64,000 nucleotides of DNA from Haliotis asinina (GCF_037392515.1 NC_090291.1:17635501-17699500), one strand, 5' to 3'. Shown: positions 12,688 to 24,139, counted from the first letter of the stretch. Program-made: numbers and translations. Notes: generated from the sequence alone by a model not told the origin.

Positions 12688-15600
12688 TGATTATTAAGTT
12701 GTACAATGATGAAAGTTTCAACTAAAATAGCGTACAATGTGGAATCACCTGATGTAATTGTTGTTGAATTTGTTGTAGCTGCTTAAAGTGATCAGTGTGC
12801 CAAACGTTGTACCCATGGAATAAAAGGCTTGGAGAAGAGCTTCTAACCATACCTGTAATGGAAATATACACTAGTAAATGTGATGAAACATCAGGCTTGA
12901 ACTTTCTGACTCGAGGAACTTTAACTATTCCTGTGCAAAACGTCTAATTTACATTTCTTTGAAAAAAACATCTGGTTCATATGTTCACTTCGATACGTTT
13001 CAGTTCTTGCTTCCTAATCCGCATTTAATTACATAAGACGTTTACCATGTATCATAGTTATTACATAGATCTATGCTTTCATAGTATACTATGAAAATAA
13101 CCTTGAATCAAATTATATTTTGCCAATATTTCAATGTATAAATATAATGGGTTAAATGTCTGGTGGAGTGTCATTAGCGGTCTCGTCCAGATATGACCAT
13201 TGTAATTCGAATACGTCAGAAACTGTGCGATAATTTTATTGCTCGGGGTAGAAGAAGGTAGACTATCATGTATCACACTGTATCTGCTCAAGGAAAATGT
13301 AATCTGTGGATATACATTGGTAATGTTTTGATGCTGTTGTTTTATTGAAGGAGTTCCATGTTTTAGAAATGTAATTGTCTTACTCATATTTCAATCAGAT
13401 ATCTCCAAGAATATGCCATACTTCTGTCAGACCTGCTGTTGTGACGTTCACTCTGAGACTGTACGGGTGGGGTAGCCTAGTGATTTCAGCGTTCGCTCGT
13501 CCCGCTGAATACCCGGGTTCGATACCCCACGTGGGTACGTGTGAAACGCATTTCTGGTGTCTTTGGCCGGGGTATTGCAGGAATATTGCTAAAAGCGGTC
13601 TAAATCTAAACTCATTCACTCCAAAACTATCTCACTAGGACGGAGACCACAACCCGACACGGTTACGTATCTCGATATTGTACGAGCGCATCAATATAAT
13701 GATATGATTGACTCATGGAAACGGAGGGCTCATGCGTAACTTTACAGGTCAAAGTCCAGAATGCCCACGAAACAAACTTGGGCAGAATACAAATGTAGAG
13801 GTAAGAAAATGTTGAGTTCAGATGTGAACACTCTCCAAAACCACAAGTACCTGCAAGTGCTGCACCCGTGATTTCTTTTGTAGATGACAAAACTAAATTC
13901 AGGGAATTGTCACATTCATACGATAAATCATGTTTCACAGCATATCCTACCGCCCTACCTCTTTCTTCTTTTGATGATATTGACCTATAACTAATATAAT
14001 TAGACGTGGACTCTCTTTTAAGTCAGCATTTTATTTTGCACTATTCCAAACGTTATATGTTTTATGATCTTCTCGTAAAGGAGGTACTTAAGTCCCGAAA
14101 CATTCAAAAGAAATTTAAATTTACCAGCAGTACTAATTTTAATTTGGACTCATTTTGATCATAATCGCATGCGGCTGAATAGTTGATATAAATCAAACTA
14201 GGGTCCATGTAGGTATCAAAAGTACAGTAAGTCTCCATGGTCCCTAGTATGAGGATCAATGATCAGGTGATGGTGAGTTATGGCCAGGTTTTATATTGTA
14301 CTGCCCAAATAATGCTATTAGTTTTAACTTTATATACTGGTTTTAGTTGTCATTGTGATCCTAGTTGTTTTACTGCCCTCTAAAGACAGGTTTATATTAT
14401 ACACATGTTCTATTTCAGTGTCAAATATGTTCTCGCCAGGATATGGATGAAATATTGCCGATGTGGATCATTCACTCTCTTAAAGCTAGTAGACTCGATG
14501 GTGGGAACAAGTTTTCAACTGTAATCATAACATGGGGTTTTATAGTGGTACCGAAATGCGTGCGAAGAAGGCAATGTGAAATTCTGTACAGTTTGTTTTT
14601 GAAGGGAATGTTGTCTGAACAACCACTACATTTTACCTAACCGGCAAAAGAAACGATCCCAAGTAAAAATAACTGATATTACAAACGTCAAATTGCCATT
14701 GTAAGAAAGGAAGTTGAATTTAATAGTAGGGGTATGGGCAATATGCACGAGGTGTGATGTTGTACACACACCTGTTCTCATAATTCACTTGCGGTGAGAA
14801 TTCATTTCTTACGCGTCTTATCTCACCTTAACTGAACCAAGTTGCGAGAAGTCGGGGCTGATGAAATATCGAAGCCCATCGACAGATCCAGGCATCATGC
14901 ACGACCTGATCAGCAGCGCCGTCAGGAGAACGTACGGCGTCAGTGCAGTCACGTGAGCAACCTAGAACTCACATGTTACGGCTAACTTTAAATGGAATAC
15001 GAAAATCATTCCCTCCATTTCCGAAAAAAACACAACATTACATCTTGTAGTTTGTACTGGAATACAGAATTTCGAAGCCGTCTCCGGTCCTTGAACCAAA
15101 TCTTAGTTCGATAGGCAGGCTATGATTTAACTGGTGAACGTCATTCTTTGTTTGCAGGTGGTGTGTTTGTTTGTAAAACTACACATCACGCATAGCAGCT
15201 CGTGTTGCGGCTACGTTTATCGCTATTTTGACAGCCGGTGCCAGCTTGAGAATTCGGGTATTGACCTACGAGTATGTACGGAACTAGTGAAAGAGAACGT
15301 TATCCCACTTGTACACGTGTCGCAGATGTAAGCGACTCCTTAATGATACACGTATCCGTCTCTACACTTCTCTTGATACTGATACCATCAACACTATAGA
15401 AGCACCTTAGTCAGAGGTAGCGATAAAACAGCATACTTTTAGCAGCCTACCTTCCCTACCGACTTCACACCTTTCATCAAACACAGGAACAAAATGGTCC
15501 AGCAACAAAGGAGACACAGCATAAGGTGGGGCTGCACAGACCCAAAGTTGTCGATCCCAGTTGACACCCCAAGGGCTTTGAACCTTTCAACATTAACGTT

Positions 15601-17720
15601 TCCTTGGGATTTGTGGACGTATACAGAGAGATGAACAGTACTGATCTAAACCTGGCATAATGGTCAAATATTTGGTGCACTGAGTCTTGGCAATGGACTC
15701 GTAACATTAATTCTGGATGTGCACATTATCCTTCGTAGTTTCGAGTTAGTTATTCTGACTCAATCTTGTCTGTCGATATTTTATGGACCTGGGGAAGAAA
15801 CAGCAATACATGCTAGTCGCAGGACACGTCGTAATTGCATAGAGCGATATTTATGCTGCTCATCTGTGGATTGCCAGGTCCAGACTCGATTATTTACAGA
15901 CCGCCACCGTATAGCCAGAATATTCCTGAGGGTGGTGTAAAACAACAAACAACGAAATGACGCAATTGCTTACGGCCGAAACGACCCTCAGTTTGCTCAT
16001 TTCATATGATAATGGATAACGTTACGTTATGGCGAGAAATCATTCCTACTGGTGAAATGGACCTTTCAGAAATGATAAAAACAAACACATTAACGATTGT
16101 TCTAAAGGTGAGGGCAATGGAAATTATTCACCATGATCTGTTTAGTTATGAACAATCACGATATGGCTGCAATACTGCCGATGTGACGTTAAATGTTAAC
16201 TCATTCACTCACTATGAACAATCAATATGAGACGTTAAGTTTTACATCAACTGTATGTTAATATATATTTTTAAATTGCACGCCCTACCTAATTTAGAGA
16301 TAAGCATCAGAAGCTTGAACAAGACCGATCAAAACATACTGCCAGAATTCCTCAGCTGCAGTCAGAGTTGAGTTCGGCTTTCTCCAAACGGCGGTTCGCA
16401 GAAGTTGGTGCTCCACAGTACTGTTGAAGTAGACTTCGGATGAACCATTGGCTACCTTGTTGGTACACATAGGGGTATTCCACCTATTGTTACAGGTTGT
16501 CCACGGCAAGGAAGACCTGAACGACTGGCTTAGATAGAACATTGCCCAGGCCATGATTAATGTGTAGGGCATGAGCCCGACGATGAGTGTAAACAGTTGG
16601 GAGATTCCGATTCCTGGAACGATAGGGGTTCATGTATATTGTAATATTGTAGATGCATTGTGAAGATTCAGTGGACGAATGTGCTGGGGAATTTGGTACG
16701 TTACGTTACCTATGGAGGCAAGGGTAATATAGAAGCTTCCAGAATAACGAAGACATATTCAGCACTGGATGGAGTGAGTGTGTTAAGATTTAAGTCACCA
16801 CTTTGGTAATATTTCATCACTTAAACATGTAAATGGGCTATAGATCGCCAGCAACTGAAGGTAGAATACCATATGAGGGACGATGGGGACTTATAGTGCT
16901 GTTGCTACCTACTTTTTAGAAAGTGCTTTAGAATATGCTCTTCAACAAACGGAAGGCTCAATCATCTTGCATTAATATTAAAATCAGATATATGGATATT
17001 TGGAAACACAACTGCTGCTAGGTGCTAGTTTTGCTGTCACTACTACGGGTATTTTGTCTCACGTTGTCACTTGTAAGTGTATTGTCGTTCTTTAGTTTCA
17101 AACAATATGAACTTTACTGCTTATGTAATATGGTTTCTATTGATTACACACACACACACACACACACAGAGAGAGACAGACAGACACAGACACAGACACA
17201 GAGAGAGAGTTAAAAATTCGGGGACCATGGGTTGAGGTACCTTCGATGTTTATGTTCCCTGAGCCGGAGGGCGGACAAGAAGGAACATCGAGGGCAAGGA
17301 GCACAGAAACACAAACACCCTCCCCCAAAAAAATAACAAACAATAAAAAAAACAAAACAAAGAAAAAGAAAAAAGAACATCGAGGGTACCTCAACCCATG
17401 GTCCCCGAATTTTGAACTACTTGAAGCATGAGTATGGGATCGTACACTTCAGCCAACCTGTGTGAATCAAACTATTCGAATCTTACATCTTGCTGTTTTG
17501 TTCCCGTAGTTATTGTCTCAGTAAAGTCGCTGCAATGTAATTCCGCCTGATGCCTGACGCACTGTTATTCAAGATAACTACCACGAAGTACCGAAAGACT
17601 TGCTATTGGCAGTGGGGTGTATTGCAATACACCTTGCTTGTACACTGTGTGCATTGAAAATAATGGAAGAGCTATAATCAGCCAGCTAATCAGACAGCGA
17701 CATTTATATGTGGGTAAGAT

Positions 17721-17772
<52 letters not shown>

Positions 17773-18304
17773 CATTCGTTTGCATGCTCTCGCAATATAA
17801 TGATTCGACGCGTTTAATTCTCATTTTTGTACATTTTGTGACACTCGTGAGCTTACGTGGTGCATAAAAAATGAAAGTGGTCACCTTTGAGAAGAGGACA
17901 CACAACCCAGACATGAGTGACACTTCTGCTGGTGAACTGTCCCATGGAAACCTCCAGGAAAAACAACGGAACACTGCACGCGATGATAGCAGAGAAATAT
18001 GGAATGAGGAAGGCACCTGCAATATGTGTCTCTGATAACAACAGTTCTACAGGTAAAACATTTAATGCATCCGTAAGAGAATTGCATTCATGCATTAATC
18101 ATTCTTTAATGATATCATCTTCGTGTTATATTTGTAGACAGTTGCGTTTCAGCTAGTAATACACTTACCGCCACCATTTCTATTACAAAGATAAGGGAAC
18201 CTCAATAGCGACCCATATCCAACACAGAAACCAAGCATAGACAAGATGCCCTCTCTCTTCTGAGCCCAAGTTTCTTTCTTTGATCCCAGTCTTTCCTCAG
18301 GCAT
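6018..18304 (-). CDS. SLC6-family sodium/chloride-dependent transporter, copy 1 (13 exons)
   Basis: Twelve-membrane-helix symporter of the SLC6 family; substrate not predictable. Exons on the minus strand: 18304-18169, 18016-17885, 16613-16340, 15583-15451, 14961-14827, 12852-12749, 12587-12463, 12279-12167, 11341-11213, 10218-10119, 7518-7418, 7195-7028, 6137-6018. They total 1770 bases (589 residues), all GT-AG with matching phases. The ATG at 18304-18302 is preceded in frame by a stop in the same exon. Seen: TM1 with [12 protein letters not shown] (35-46), EL2 disulfide motif [10 protein letters not shown], three N-x-S/T sites after it, TM6 FYSMGTTFG (about 280-288), TM8 LGIDT (379-383), C-terminal DWGP. 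Length is typical. Odd: Ser32 and Gly314 sit where Asn normally binds the first sodium. Introns carry SINE, LINE and MITE insertions. A paralogue with identical intron positions lies upstream at 26170-39342. Confidence 0.93.
9262..9355. repeat. A-rich low-complexity tract
   Basis: Long runs of A broken by single G or C, inside intron 10 of the copy 1 transporter. It could be the remnant of a retrotransposon poly(A) tail, but no element is recognisable beside it. Confidence 0.5.
9523..9870 (-). pseudogene. Decayed LINE reverse-transcriptase fragment (CR1/L2-like)
   Basis: The minus frame reads [12 protein letters not shown], then [17 protein letters not shown] and FTPLLS. This is the pattern YCNSLL...LQRVQN.A...T that follows the catalytic palm in CR1/L2-type reverse transcriptases. 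The upstream part is in a different frame, and there is no complete domain. It lies in intron 10 of the copy 1 transporter, on the same strand as that gene. Confidence 0.7.
11383..11490 (-). repeat. LINE 3'-UTR fragment
   Basis: Matches the conserved LINE 3'-UTR blocks (GGTTATAGATAACCAGCAACTG, then a ...GATCACCGTACTAAGGTCC-type block and ACTTACAGTACCTTC) seen intact at 53860-53960. Short, intronic in the copy 1 transporter. Confidence 0.7.
11863..12062 (-). repeat. LINE 3' tail fragment
   Basis: Begins with the GAGTGAGTTAATATTTAACG tail and the ACATCGGCAATG and CCATATCGTGACGGGAAC words, then ACCTGTCGACAAAGGACAG. This is the same order as in the full-length LINE at 53656. Only the 3' end remains. 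Confidence 0.8.
12646..12688. repeat. (CA)n(TA)n microsatellite
   Basis: CA dinucleotides to about 12670, then TA dinucleotides. Intronic. Confidence 0.95.
13463..13621 (+). mobile_element. tRNA-derived SINE
   Basis: Has a tRNA-like head with a box A-like TAGCCTAGTGA at about 13473 and a box B-like GGTTCGATACC at about 13516, as in internal RNA polymerase III promoters. The tail reads GAATATTGCTAAAAGCGGTC, then AACTCATTCACTC. The body after the tRNA-like head, and the shared 3' tail, mark it as a SINE rather than a tRNA gene. It lies in intron 5 of the copy 1 transporter, antisense to the gene. Confidence 0.88.
14040..14500 (+). repeat. LINE 3'-UTR fragment
   Basis: Shows in order the LINE 3' blocks: AAAGGAGGTACTTAAGTCCC, TAGGGTCCATGTAGGTA, TCCATGGTCCCTAGTATGAG, the TTTTACTGCC...GACAGGTTT block and ATATTGCCGATGTGG. 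Sense orientation is plus, intronic, with no coding part left. Confidence 0.8.
15845..15960 (+). repeat. SINE fragment
   Basis: Carries GGTCCAGACTCGATTATTTA then CAGACCGCC and a GGTGGTGTAAAACAACAAAC end, matching the repeat at 1480-1690. Intronic and truncated. Confidence 0.7.
16155..16212 (+). repeat. Solo LINE 3' terminus
   Basis: Only the last 55-60 bases of the LINE are present: TCACGATATGGCTGCAATAC, then TGCCGATGTGACGTTAAATG and the ACTCATTCACTC end. Confidence 0.85.
16772..16915 (-). repeat. LINE 3'-UTR fragment
   Basis: Starts with GAGTGAGTGTGTTAAGATTT and contains GGGCTATAGATCGCCAGCAA, then GACTTATAGTGC and TGCTACCTAC. An internal deletion has removed the middle of the UTR. Intronic. 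Confidence 0.75.
17148..17209. repeat. (CA)n/(GACA)n microsatellite
   Basis: CA repeats pass into GA and CAGACA repeats directly next to the inverted-repeat element at 17210. Confidence 0.95.
17210..17416. mobile_element. Small inverted-repeat element (MITE-like)
   Basis: The left end (17210-17250) and right end (17376-17416) are inverted copies of about 40 bases, centred on ATTCGGGGACCATGGGTTGA followed by GGTACC. The interior of about 125 bases is simple and A-rich. No transposase. It lies in intron 2 of the copy 1 transporter, beside a microsatellite. Confidence 0.75.
17724..17770. repeat. (CA)n microsatellite
   Basis: More than twenty CA units between exons 2 and 3 of the copy 1 transporter. 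Confidence 0.97.
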
Positions 18305-18838
18305 CGTGAAACGAGTGAACTCGGCTCAAACCCCTGAGATATGAAAGGGCAGCTATGTGGGTTGCTCTTTCGATCGTATGCCCTTCAGCTTAAAGTTCGG
18401 TCTGATCGTTTGGTCGGCCAGAAACACTGAAATGGTATACTCGTCATATATTCATTTATGTGAAATAGTTGAGCCATATGAATCTTTGTAATATACAATG
18501 AATAAATACATATTCATATATTAACGTTTGCTTCTAACACGAGTGGACAAAGCTGGTCGTTTTAACACACAGCGTTACAAAGAAACAATGAATTAGATTG
18601 TTATTTTTCAATACAAATCATGCATAGGTAATACGATGTAAATCAATAGAACAGGTGGTACATTTAGTAAGACTCATTAATTAATTGACAGAATGAGAAG
18701 ATTTGAGAAAGTGATGGCTGATAACTATTATCTCACTACCTATCGTTCCAACATCCGTCTATTAACATTTCAGCGGATAATCCTTATAAACCATTGTAAA
18801 CTTTGAAGTATTTCACCAGGTCTGTTACCTGTGACCTT

Positions 18839-18962
18839 ACCTGGTTGACGTACTTGTTTGGCTGCAATGAGCTGCTGCTCAGACGCCTGGTAATCTCCAG
18901 CATGCGTTCTTTCAATGACGATATTCTGTGTCGCAGAGTCAAGACGTGACGCTGTGATCTGA
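18839..18962 (-). other. Possible upstream exon of transporter copy 1
   Basis: On the minus strand an open stretch ends in CGTCAACCAG followed by GTAAGG, a good donor site, 535 bases upstream of the coding start exon. That exon has an acceptor (CATATCTCAG) 29 bases before its ATG. Joining the two puts a stop codon in frame just before the ATG, so this would be 5' untranslated rather than coding. There is no independent evidence of transcription. Confidence 0.3.
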
Positions 18963-18999
18963 CCTTAAAACTCCTTCAAAACGAAAACGAATTTCTGAA

Positions 19000-19575
19000 A
19001 GTAATCTGGAATTTTATTGCCAGAAAGTGAATGTTCTTTGCTGCACAGTTTCAACTGAAGGGCGATTTCTGTTGCGTTGTGGCGATGCATTTCTAAATCT
19101 CATCAAAATCAACATTTTCCGGTAACATCGATTGTTTACATATGCAATCGTCTACAAACATGCTATCAACACTTTTATTACATATTTTGACGATTGTTTG
19201 AACCCAAACGGTAATTAATAGATTTTTTTAAAATACAAATCTCCTATGCGTTTCTATTTTGGGATAGTATAGGTGTCCACATTTTATTCGGCAGGTGCGG
19301 TCGCACGTAACGGTGAAGCCAAAGCAAGATGTATGGGGTAGGGTTACTTACTTGCCTTGCTGGATGTGGAGTCATGCAAAACACAGATAAGCTGAAAGCC
19401 TTCTGCAAAAGACTGAAATTATCAGTTTGAAAGGACCTGCGAGGATTATGAAAAGAACCAAAAACCTGATAGAGATTCCCCTCAGCACTCTGACCAGCCG
19501 GATCATGAGCATGGTACCAAAAGAATTTTAGCAACTAACTCATGATGGCGATGCTGAGGATGTTTTAAGCATACG
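19000..19575. other. Intergenic between the transporter copies, no feature seen
   Basis: AT-rich DNA upstream of the copy 1 transporter. I see no conserved exon, repeat family or promoter motif that I would defend. Confidence 0.35.
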
Positions 19576-19608
19576 GTTTGTGTGTGTGTGTGTGTGCGTG
19601 TGTGTGTA
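19576..19608. repeat. (GT)n microsatellite
   Basis: GT dinucleotides with one GC interruption. Confidence 0.95.
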
Positions 19609-19636
19609 TTCGTACCTCGCACGAATATGTCGTTTT

Positions 19637-19975
19637 CTGACTGGTTGGGCGCTTTACATTTAGTAGCAGTTGGAAATTTAATCTGTCAATCAAACACCTT
19701 GCAGCAAGAGCATACAAAGTAATGCTTTGTCTTTCAAAACAAAATATACAAATCCCGTCTGGCTGTTTAATTAAGGCATTTGATGTTATGATATCCCCAA
19801 TTCTTTTGTATGGCTGTGAAACTTGGGCATATGCAAATGTAAACAACTAAAAACATCCATTTGCAATTTCTAAAATTGGCAAGCGCTTTACGAAATTCAA
19901 CCTCTAATTTTACGGTCTATGGAGAACTCGGGAGATTTGCTCAATATAACACAGCGGCTAAGCATAATATACTGA
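19637..19975 (+). pseudogene. Decayed LINE reverse-transcriptase fragment
   Basis: Plus frames read WKFNLSIKHLAARAYKVML, then FDVMISPILLYGCETWAY. After a stop follow LQFLKLASALRNSTSNFTVY and GELGRFAQ. The pairing of ILLYG-E-WGY with a later LRKST.N.AVYGELGR is the post-palm region of a second LINE type in this window. Stops and a frame change make it non-functional. Intergenic between the two transporter genes. Confidence 0.7.
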
Positions 19976-20059
19976 GTCAAAAAAGAAACACCACATTCTT
20001 TCTTCACGGCACTATTAAAGAACAAGAGATGGTAAGATGGTTAAATTGTTATTATTTTA

Positions 20060-20394
20060 TTGCTGAGGTCTGTGCGATGTACTCGATGCACTGACAGTGC
20101 CACAATCAGTTCCATCAGGGGTGAGCACCTAGTCGCGGTGAGCAGCAGCCCTGAGGTTTTCACGGATGACCAGAAGTGGGGAACGGTTTTTCCCACAGAA
20201 AGCACACGTGACGTCACATGTGGACGACCCGACCTTGGGCTATGAGAAGTGGTGCCAGTTTGTTGTAGATGACCTCGCAAGTCAGCCACAGTAGGACGGC
20301 TGCATCCCATTGCTCTTGCTACGTCAGTATTTGATCTTCCCGCTTGCAACATGCCAACGGCACTTTCACGTTGCACATTTGACAATCGTGGCAT
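20060..20394 (-). pseudogene. Internally deleted Tc1/mariner transposase remnant
   Basis: The N-terminus from 20394 reads MPRLSNVQRESAVGMLQAG, then a helix-turn-helix segment and SPRSGRPHVT, as in Tc1 paired-domain-like DNA-binding regions. It then jumps, with a frame change, to sequence readable as CGKNRSPLLVIRENLRAAAH and PDGTDCG. That part matches the mid-catalytic TPLVVI..NL.A.RY.DEVL region. The first catalytic block is missing, so the gene is dead. No terminal inverted repeat pair was found. Confidence 0.65.
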
Positions 20395-20639
20395 TTAAAG
20401 TTAGAACTGTGGCTTAAAAGTGTTTTTTGCAATTCTTGAGGCCAGTGCAACCACGTGCAAATGAAGAAAACTTCGATGCGAAGATCACGTGATCCGCTGC
20501 ACGTGTAAAACCTGATTTGGCAGTAACGTCGTTGGCACGACGAATGAGGGGGTTTGCTAACGCTTTCTGGAGTCAAAAGATAGGGATCCCATTTCGGATA
20601 CATAGATGTATCATCAGAAAAAAAAAATATTCATTATTT

Positions 20640-21149
20640 TTAAAAATTACGTTTTGTGAAGTTTCTATTTTGTTATCGGCGTAAACGAAATAATCCTGGA
20701 ATGCAACGGAAATTATCATAACTGCTTAACAATTATGCATATGTACAAAGTATCTGTGATTTTGATCCCTGAGTGCATTAATTTTTTCTTAGATAAATGT
20801 CGTTTATCTTTTGTATTCTATAACCCTGTAAGCATAACATGCCAGTGGTTCGTTTCACCATTCACCAGTTAATAGAGCATTAACCGTTCCACGGCCATAT
20901 TTGTACAGATATGCTTTTTCTCAAAGAGCATTTAACATAATAAATTCAACATGGTTTCCGCTTTTGTCGCTTTTTATGCTTCAAAGATTTAAACGAGCTA
21001 TAAAAACTCATGTCCTTCCTTCGAGGTCACCATTGCCCAAGGTTTGTGTAAGTGTCGAAACCCATCTTTAAAAAAATACAGTGATGATTAATTAAGTTCT
21101 GGATATGTTTCAAACATTGTCTTGTACGTGAACCGTTCCATATCTATTG
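20640..21149. other. No recognisable feature
   Basis: AT-rich intergenic sequence between the Tc1 remnant and the palindrome-tipped repeat. Nothing supported. Confidence 0.35.
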
Positions 21150-21652
21150 TAAACCAAAAGTCACTGTGATCTGTAATCTGATTGGCTGAAAAACTTGATC
21201 AAATGGGATTAGATTCCCGGAAACTGTAAGACTATCACTGCGTATTGACACGTAGAAACCTCGCAAACAATTGCTTTGTTGAGTCATCAACAGTGGTGAC
21301 GTTATTCAAATCATATTGTGATGTAAAGTTAGAATGACGTCACAAATGAGCAGCTCCAGATGCTACCATGGGAACCGGCTGAAACGGCCTGCTGATGACA
21401 CTTCACTGCTCTACCCCTACCCGATGTAAACGAGTGCAGACAGTAAAACCCTTTGGTTTACTTTTGTGTTTACAATGTCGATCAATATCTTGTGTTGGCC
21501 AATTCCGGATGTTATTGAATATTTGAAGCACGGGGATTTTTATTTGAAACCTCCGACTCACTCCGTCGGTTCCACATGCATTCCCGTGCTTCAAATACTC
21601 AATAACACCCGGAAATTGGCCAACACAAGATGTTTATCTCCTAATTAAATAC
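21150..21652 (-). repeat. Palindrome-tipped dispersed repeat, copy 2
   Basis: Inverted relative to the copy at 1-480. Arms at about 21482-21550 and 21575-21640 share GTGTTGGCCAATTCCGG and CTTCAAATACTCAATAACAC words. The body holds the same CAAATGAGCAGCTCCAGATG and TGAAACGGCCTGCTGATGAC blocks as copy 1, in reverse complement. Non-coding foldback-type element. Confidence 0.8.
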
Positions 21653-21804
21653 TGCCTTGTTTCATTGGACAGCCCAGCATTTTTGAAATGTTACATTCCT
21701 CAGTTGTTAGCCTGTACGATAATGCAAATATATTTTCACGGTAAGTTGTTTTTATGTTTGCATGATATCAGCCCACTTTAACTGCCTTTTGACTCTTGTT
21801 AGTC

Positions 21805-21984
21805 TAACACGGTGGACTTGCATATTCTGTTCATATCAGGTATGCTATGTTTATCACTACAAAGTAACACGGTGGACTTGCATATTCTGTTCATATCAGG
21901 TATGCTATGTTTATCATTACAAAGTAACACGGTGGACTTGCATAGTCTGTTCATATCAGGTATGCTATATTTATCATTACAAAG
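21805..21984. repeat. 60-bp tandem repeat, three copies
   Basis: Units start at 21805, 21865 and 21925 with TAACACGGTGGACTTGCATA. Because 60 is divisible by three, it gives open frames with a repeated WTC..CSYQVCY pattern, which is incidental. Confidence 0.95.
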
Positions 21985-22454
21985 TATACAGCACCTTCAT
22001 TATGTATGTCGATTTTATGGGCAACTTAAAGATGATGCAGAGTATTTCTTTCCGAACTTCCTTGAAGAACCATCTCCATATTTACATGCTGTACTTTTGA
22101 ACTTTCTTTGATCTGTGATGATATTAAAAAATCCTCAAAAGAGTTCAGCTTCAGTAGAGGGAATACTTTGTGTTGTATCTGAAAGAGGAAGAGTTAGTCA
22201 TGCGTCGGGCAGAGAAGCAGTTAAATAACTGGTATCGCTATCAATCCATTGTTTATCAACTCTATATATTCACATTCATGTTATTGCATTTGGAAACAGA
22301 TGTTGTAGAAATTGCCTACACAATATGCTCTCTCTTTAGCATTTTGATGGGAAGCGTTTACAAGACATAACAACAGATTGTCCACGGTCAGGATTTAAAC
22401 TGTATAAGCATCATGTTAGACCCAGGAATCATATCATAGTTTTAAAAACTGAAT

Positions 22455-22690
22455 TGTATAATGTTTGGTTTGGTTGGTTTTATTGTTTTGCGCCGCTCAG
22501 CACTATTCCAGCGGTCTGGAAATAATGGAGGAATCTGGATCAGACAATTCAATGATCAACATGATGACATGTGTCAAGCAGCAAGGTTGACCATCCGATC
22601 CCATTAGTCGCCTCTTACGACAAGCACGAGTCGCTGAAGATGAATCTTAACCCGGATGTTCACAGGCGCTGTGGTGTTTTGATGGGATAT
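22455..22690 (-). repeat. SINE-like repeat (minus orientation)
   Basis: Plus-strand words GGTTTGGTTGGTTTTATTGT, TTGCGCCGCTCAGCACTATT, TCTGGATCAGACAATTCAAT and AGTCGCCTCTTACGACAAGC follow a common dispersed repeat in the order expected for its reverse complement. It corresponds to the plus-orientation copy at 1480-1690. Non-coding. Confidence 0.75.
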
Positions 22691-22894
22691 ATCCACGGCA
22701 TATTGCAGGCTCTTCAGCTCGCATTTGGATACAAAAAACAACCATTCTCGACATGCTACGTATAGGAAACTCTTGACGACAATACTCTTTTCATCACTAT
22801 TTGGCCTTCTTATGACAATGTAGAATCTTTTCCAGATGATATTGGTACCTCTCTGTGTCTGCCTATGTATGTGTCTGTGCACACATACAGTCCT

Positions 22895-23540
22895 TCAATC
22901 ACAGGGATAGTTATTTTACATCACGAACTATGAAGGATCTTTTAATAACGTTAGTTCTCATTTAATTACAACATTTTAAAAAGAATTAAATTTGTTAACT
23001 GATTTGTAAGTAATGTTTGTGATTGAATTAGTAATTAAATGCTAGTGGCTGTATCCTCGAGGGGGTTTAAAGTACTGTTGAAATATTGTCCTCCTGAGAG
23101 GGTACATGTGTCCCAAAAAATCAAAGTACATCAAAGCTTTCCACCATTTTTAATTGTAGCACATGTGTATTTGCAATGTATGGATAGGCTAGATGTGTCT
23201 AAATTGATAACATTTGAAGGGGTGGTGTAAATCCAGCTTCGGCCCATTGCAAGGAGCAAATGTACGGTAAGTTCCCGTGATCCCTAGTATGGTGATCTAC
23301 CTTCAGTTGTTGGCAATCAACAGCCCATTTTTATGCCGTCTTGCCATCTTATGAAGGTGTTCATTATTTATCCTGTTTGTATTGTGTGTATAGTCAGTAT
23401 AGTGTATAATTTGAACAATTAACGCTCGTTTTAAATCTAACTGTGATACTCTGGCTGTTTTATGTTGTACACATATTCCTTATCAATGTACAATAGGTTC
23501 TTGTCACCACATGGCTGAACTATTGTGATTGATATAAACT
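22895..23540 (+). repeat. LINE 3'-end fragment (ORF2 end plus 3' UTR)
   Basis: Starts with AACTATGAAGGATCTTTTAA and TTAGTTCTCATTTAATTA, the end of ORF2 in the reference LINEs. It continues through TTGTCCTCCTGAGAGGGTAC and GGTGATCTACCTTCAGTTGT. The microsatellite end is not clear. Confidence 0.8.
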
Positions 23541-24139
23541 GACAGACTCACTGGTCTACTTGGTCTGCTCACACTACCGAGGATCTTCGTTCCACTCATC
23601 CTCTGAGTTAAAGTGTCTATGGGCTGGCGACACCTCTTCTTTCAAGGTGTTCATGTCAACCACATAGGTTGATAGAAACTTGGACCGCGTAACGCTTTGA
23701 ACGGGAGTCAATAACCAGGGACCCTTACTTTCCCTGCATCAGCGTACAGTATCAGAGAAACGTAAGTCCGCCAGCAAAGACATAACATTTCCGTCAAAAT
23801 ACCGATGGCAGTAACTGTTCTTCAAAGTCTTTGTAAGAGGCATGTCACAGGCACCTAGGTGTTGGCAGTCTGAGGAACCTTACACAATTTATGCTAGGGG
23901 TGGACACCTTTTATGTTTTGGGGTGGTCATATCCCCTCCCACTGCCATATTTTAAGAACGGTTCCTAACCTCTGCCAGTCTTTGAAGAAAGAAATGGTTA
24001 AGTGTAATCTCTGTTTAAATGTATTGTGTTACATATTTACTCACGACTCGTTACATTTCATCTCAGGTTATCAGTTATATTTCATGTGGGGTTACATATT
24101 TACTTCCAGTACCTTGATACTTTTCATGTGTGGACACAT
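23541..24139. other. Intergenic, no feature seen
   Basis: Between two LINE 3' fragments, downstream of the copy 2 transporter. No exon or repeat recognised. Confidence 0.35.

Noticed and set aside
13463..13540. tRNA gene
   Set aside because: Boxes A and B are present but the cloverleaf is poor and the sequence continues into a SINE body with a LINE-like tail.
21762..22111. Repeat protein of about 110 residues
   Set aside because: Two overlapping frames arise because the 60-bp tandem unit is divisible by three; no start context or homology.
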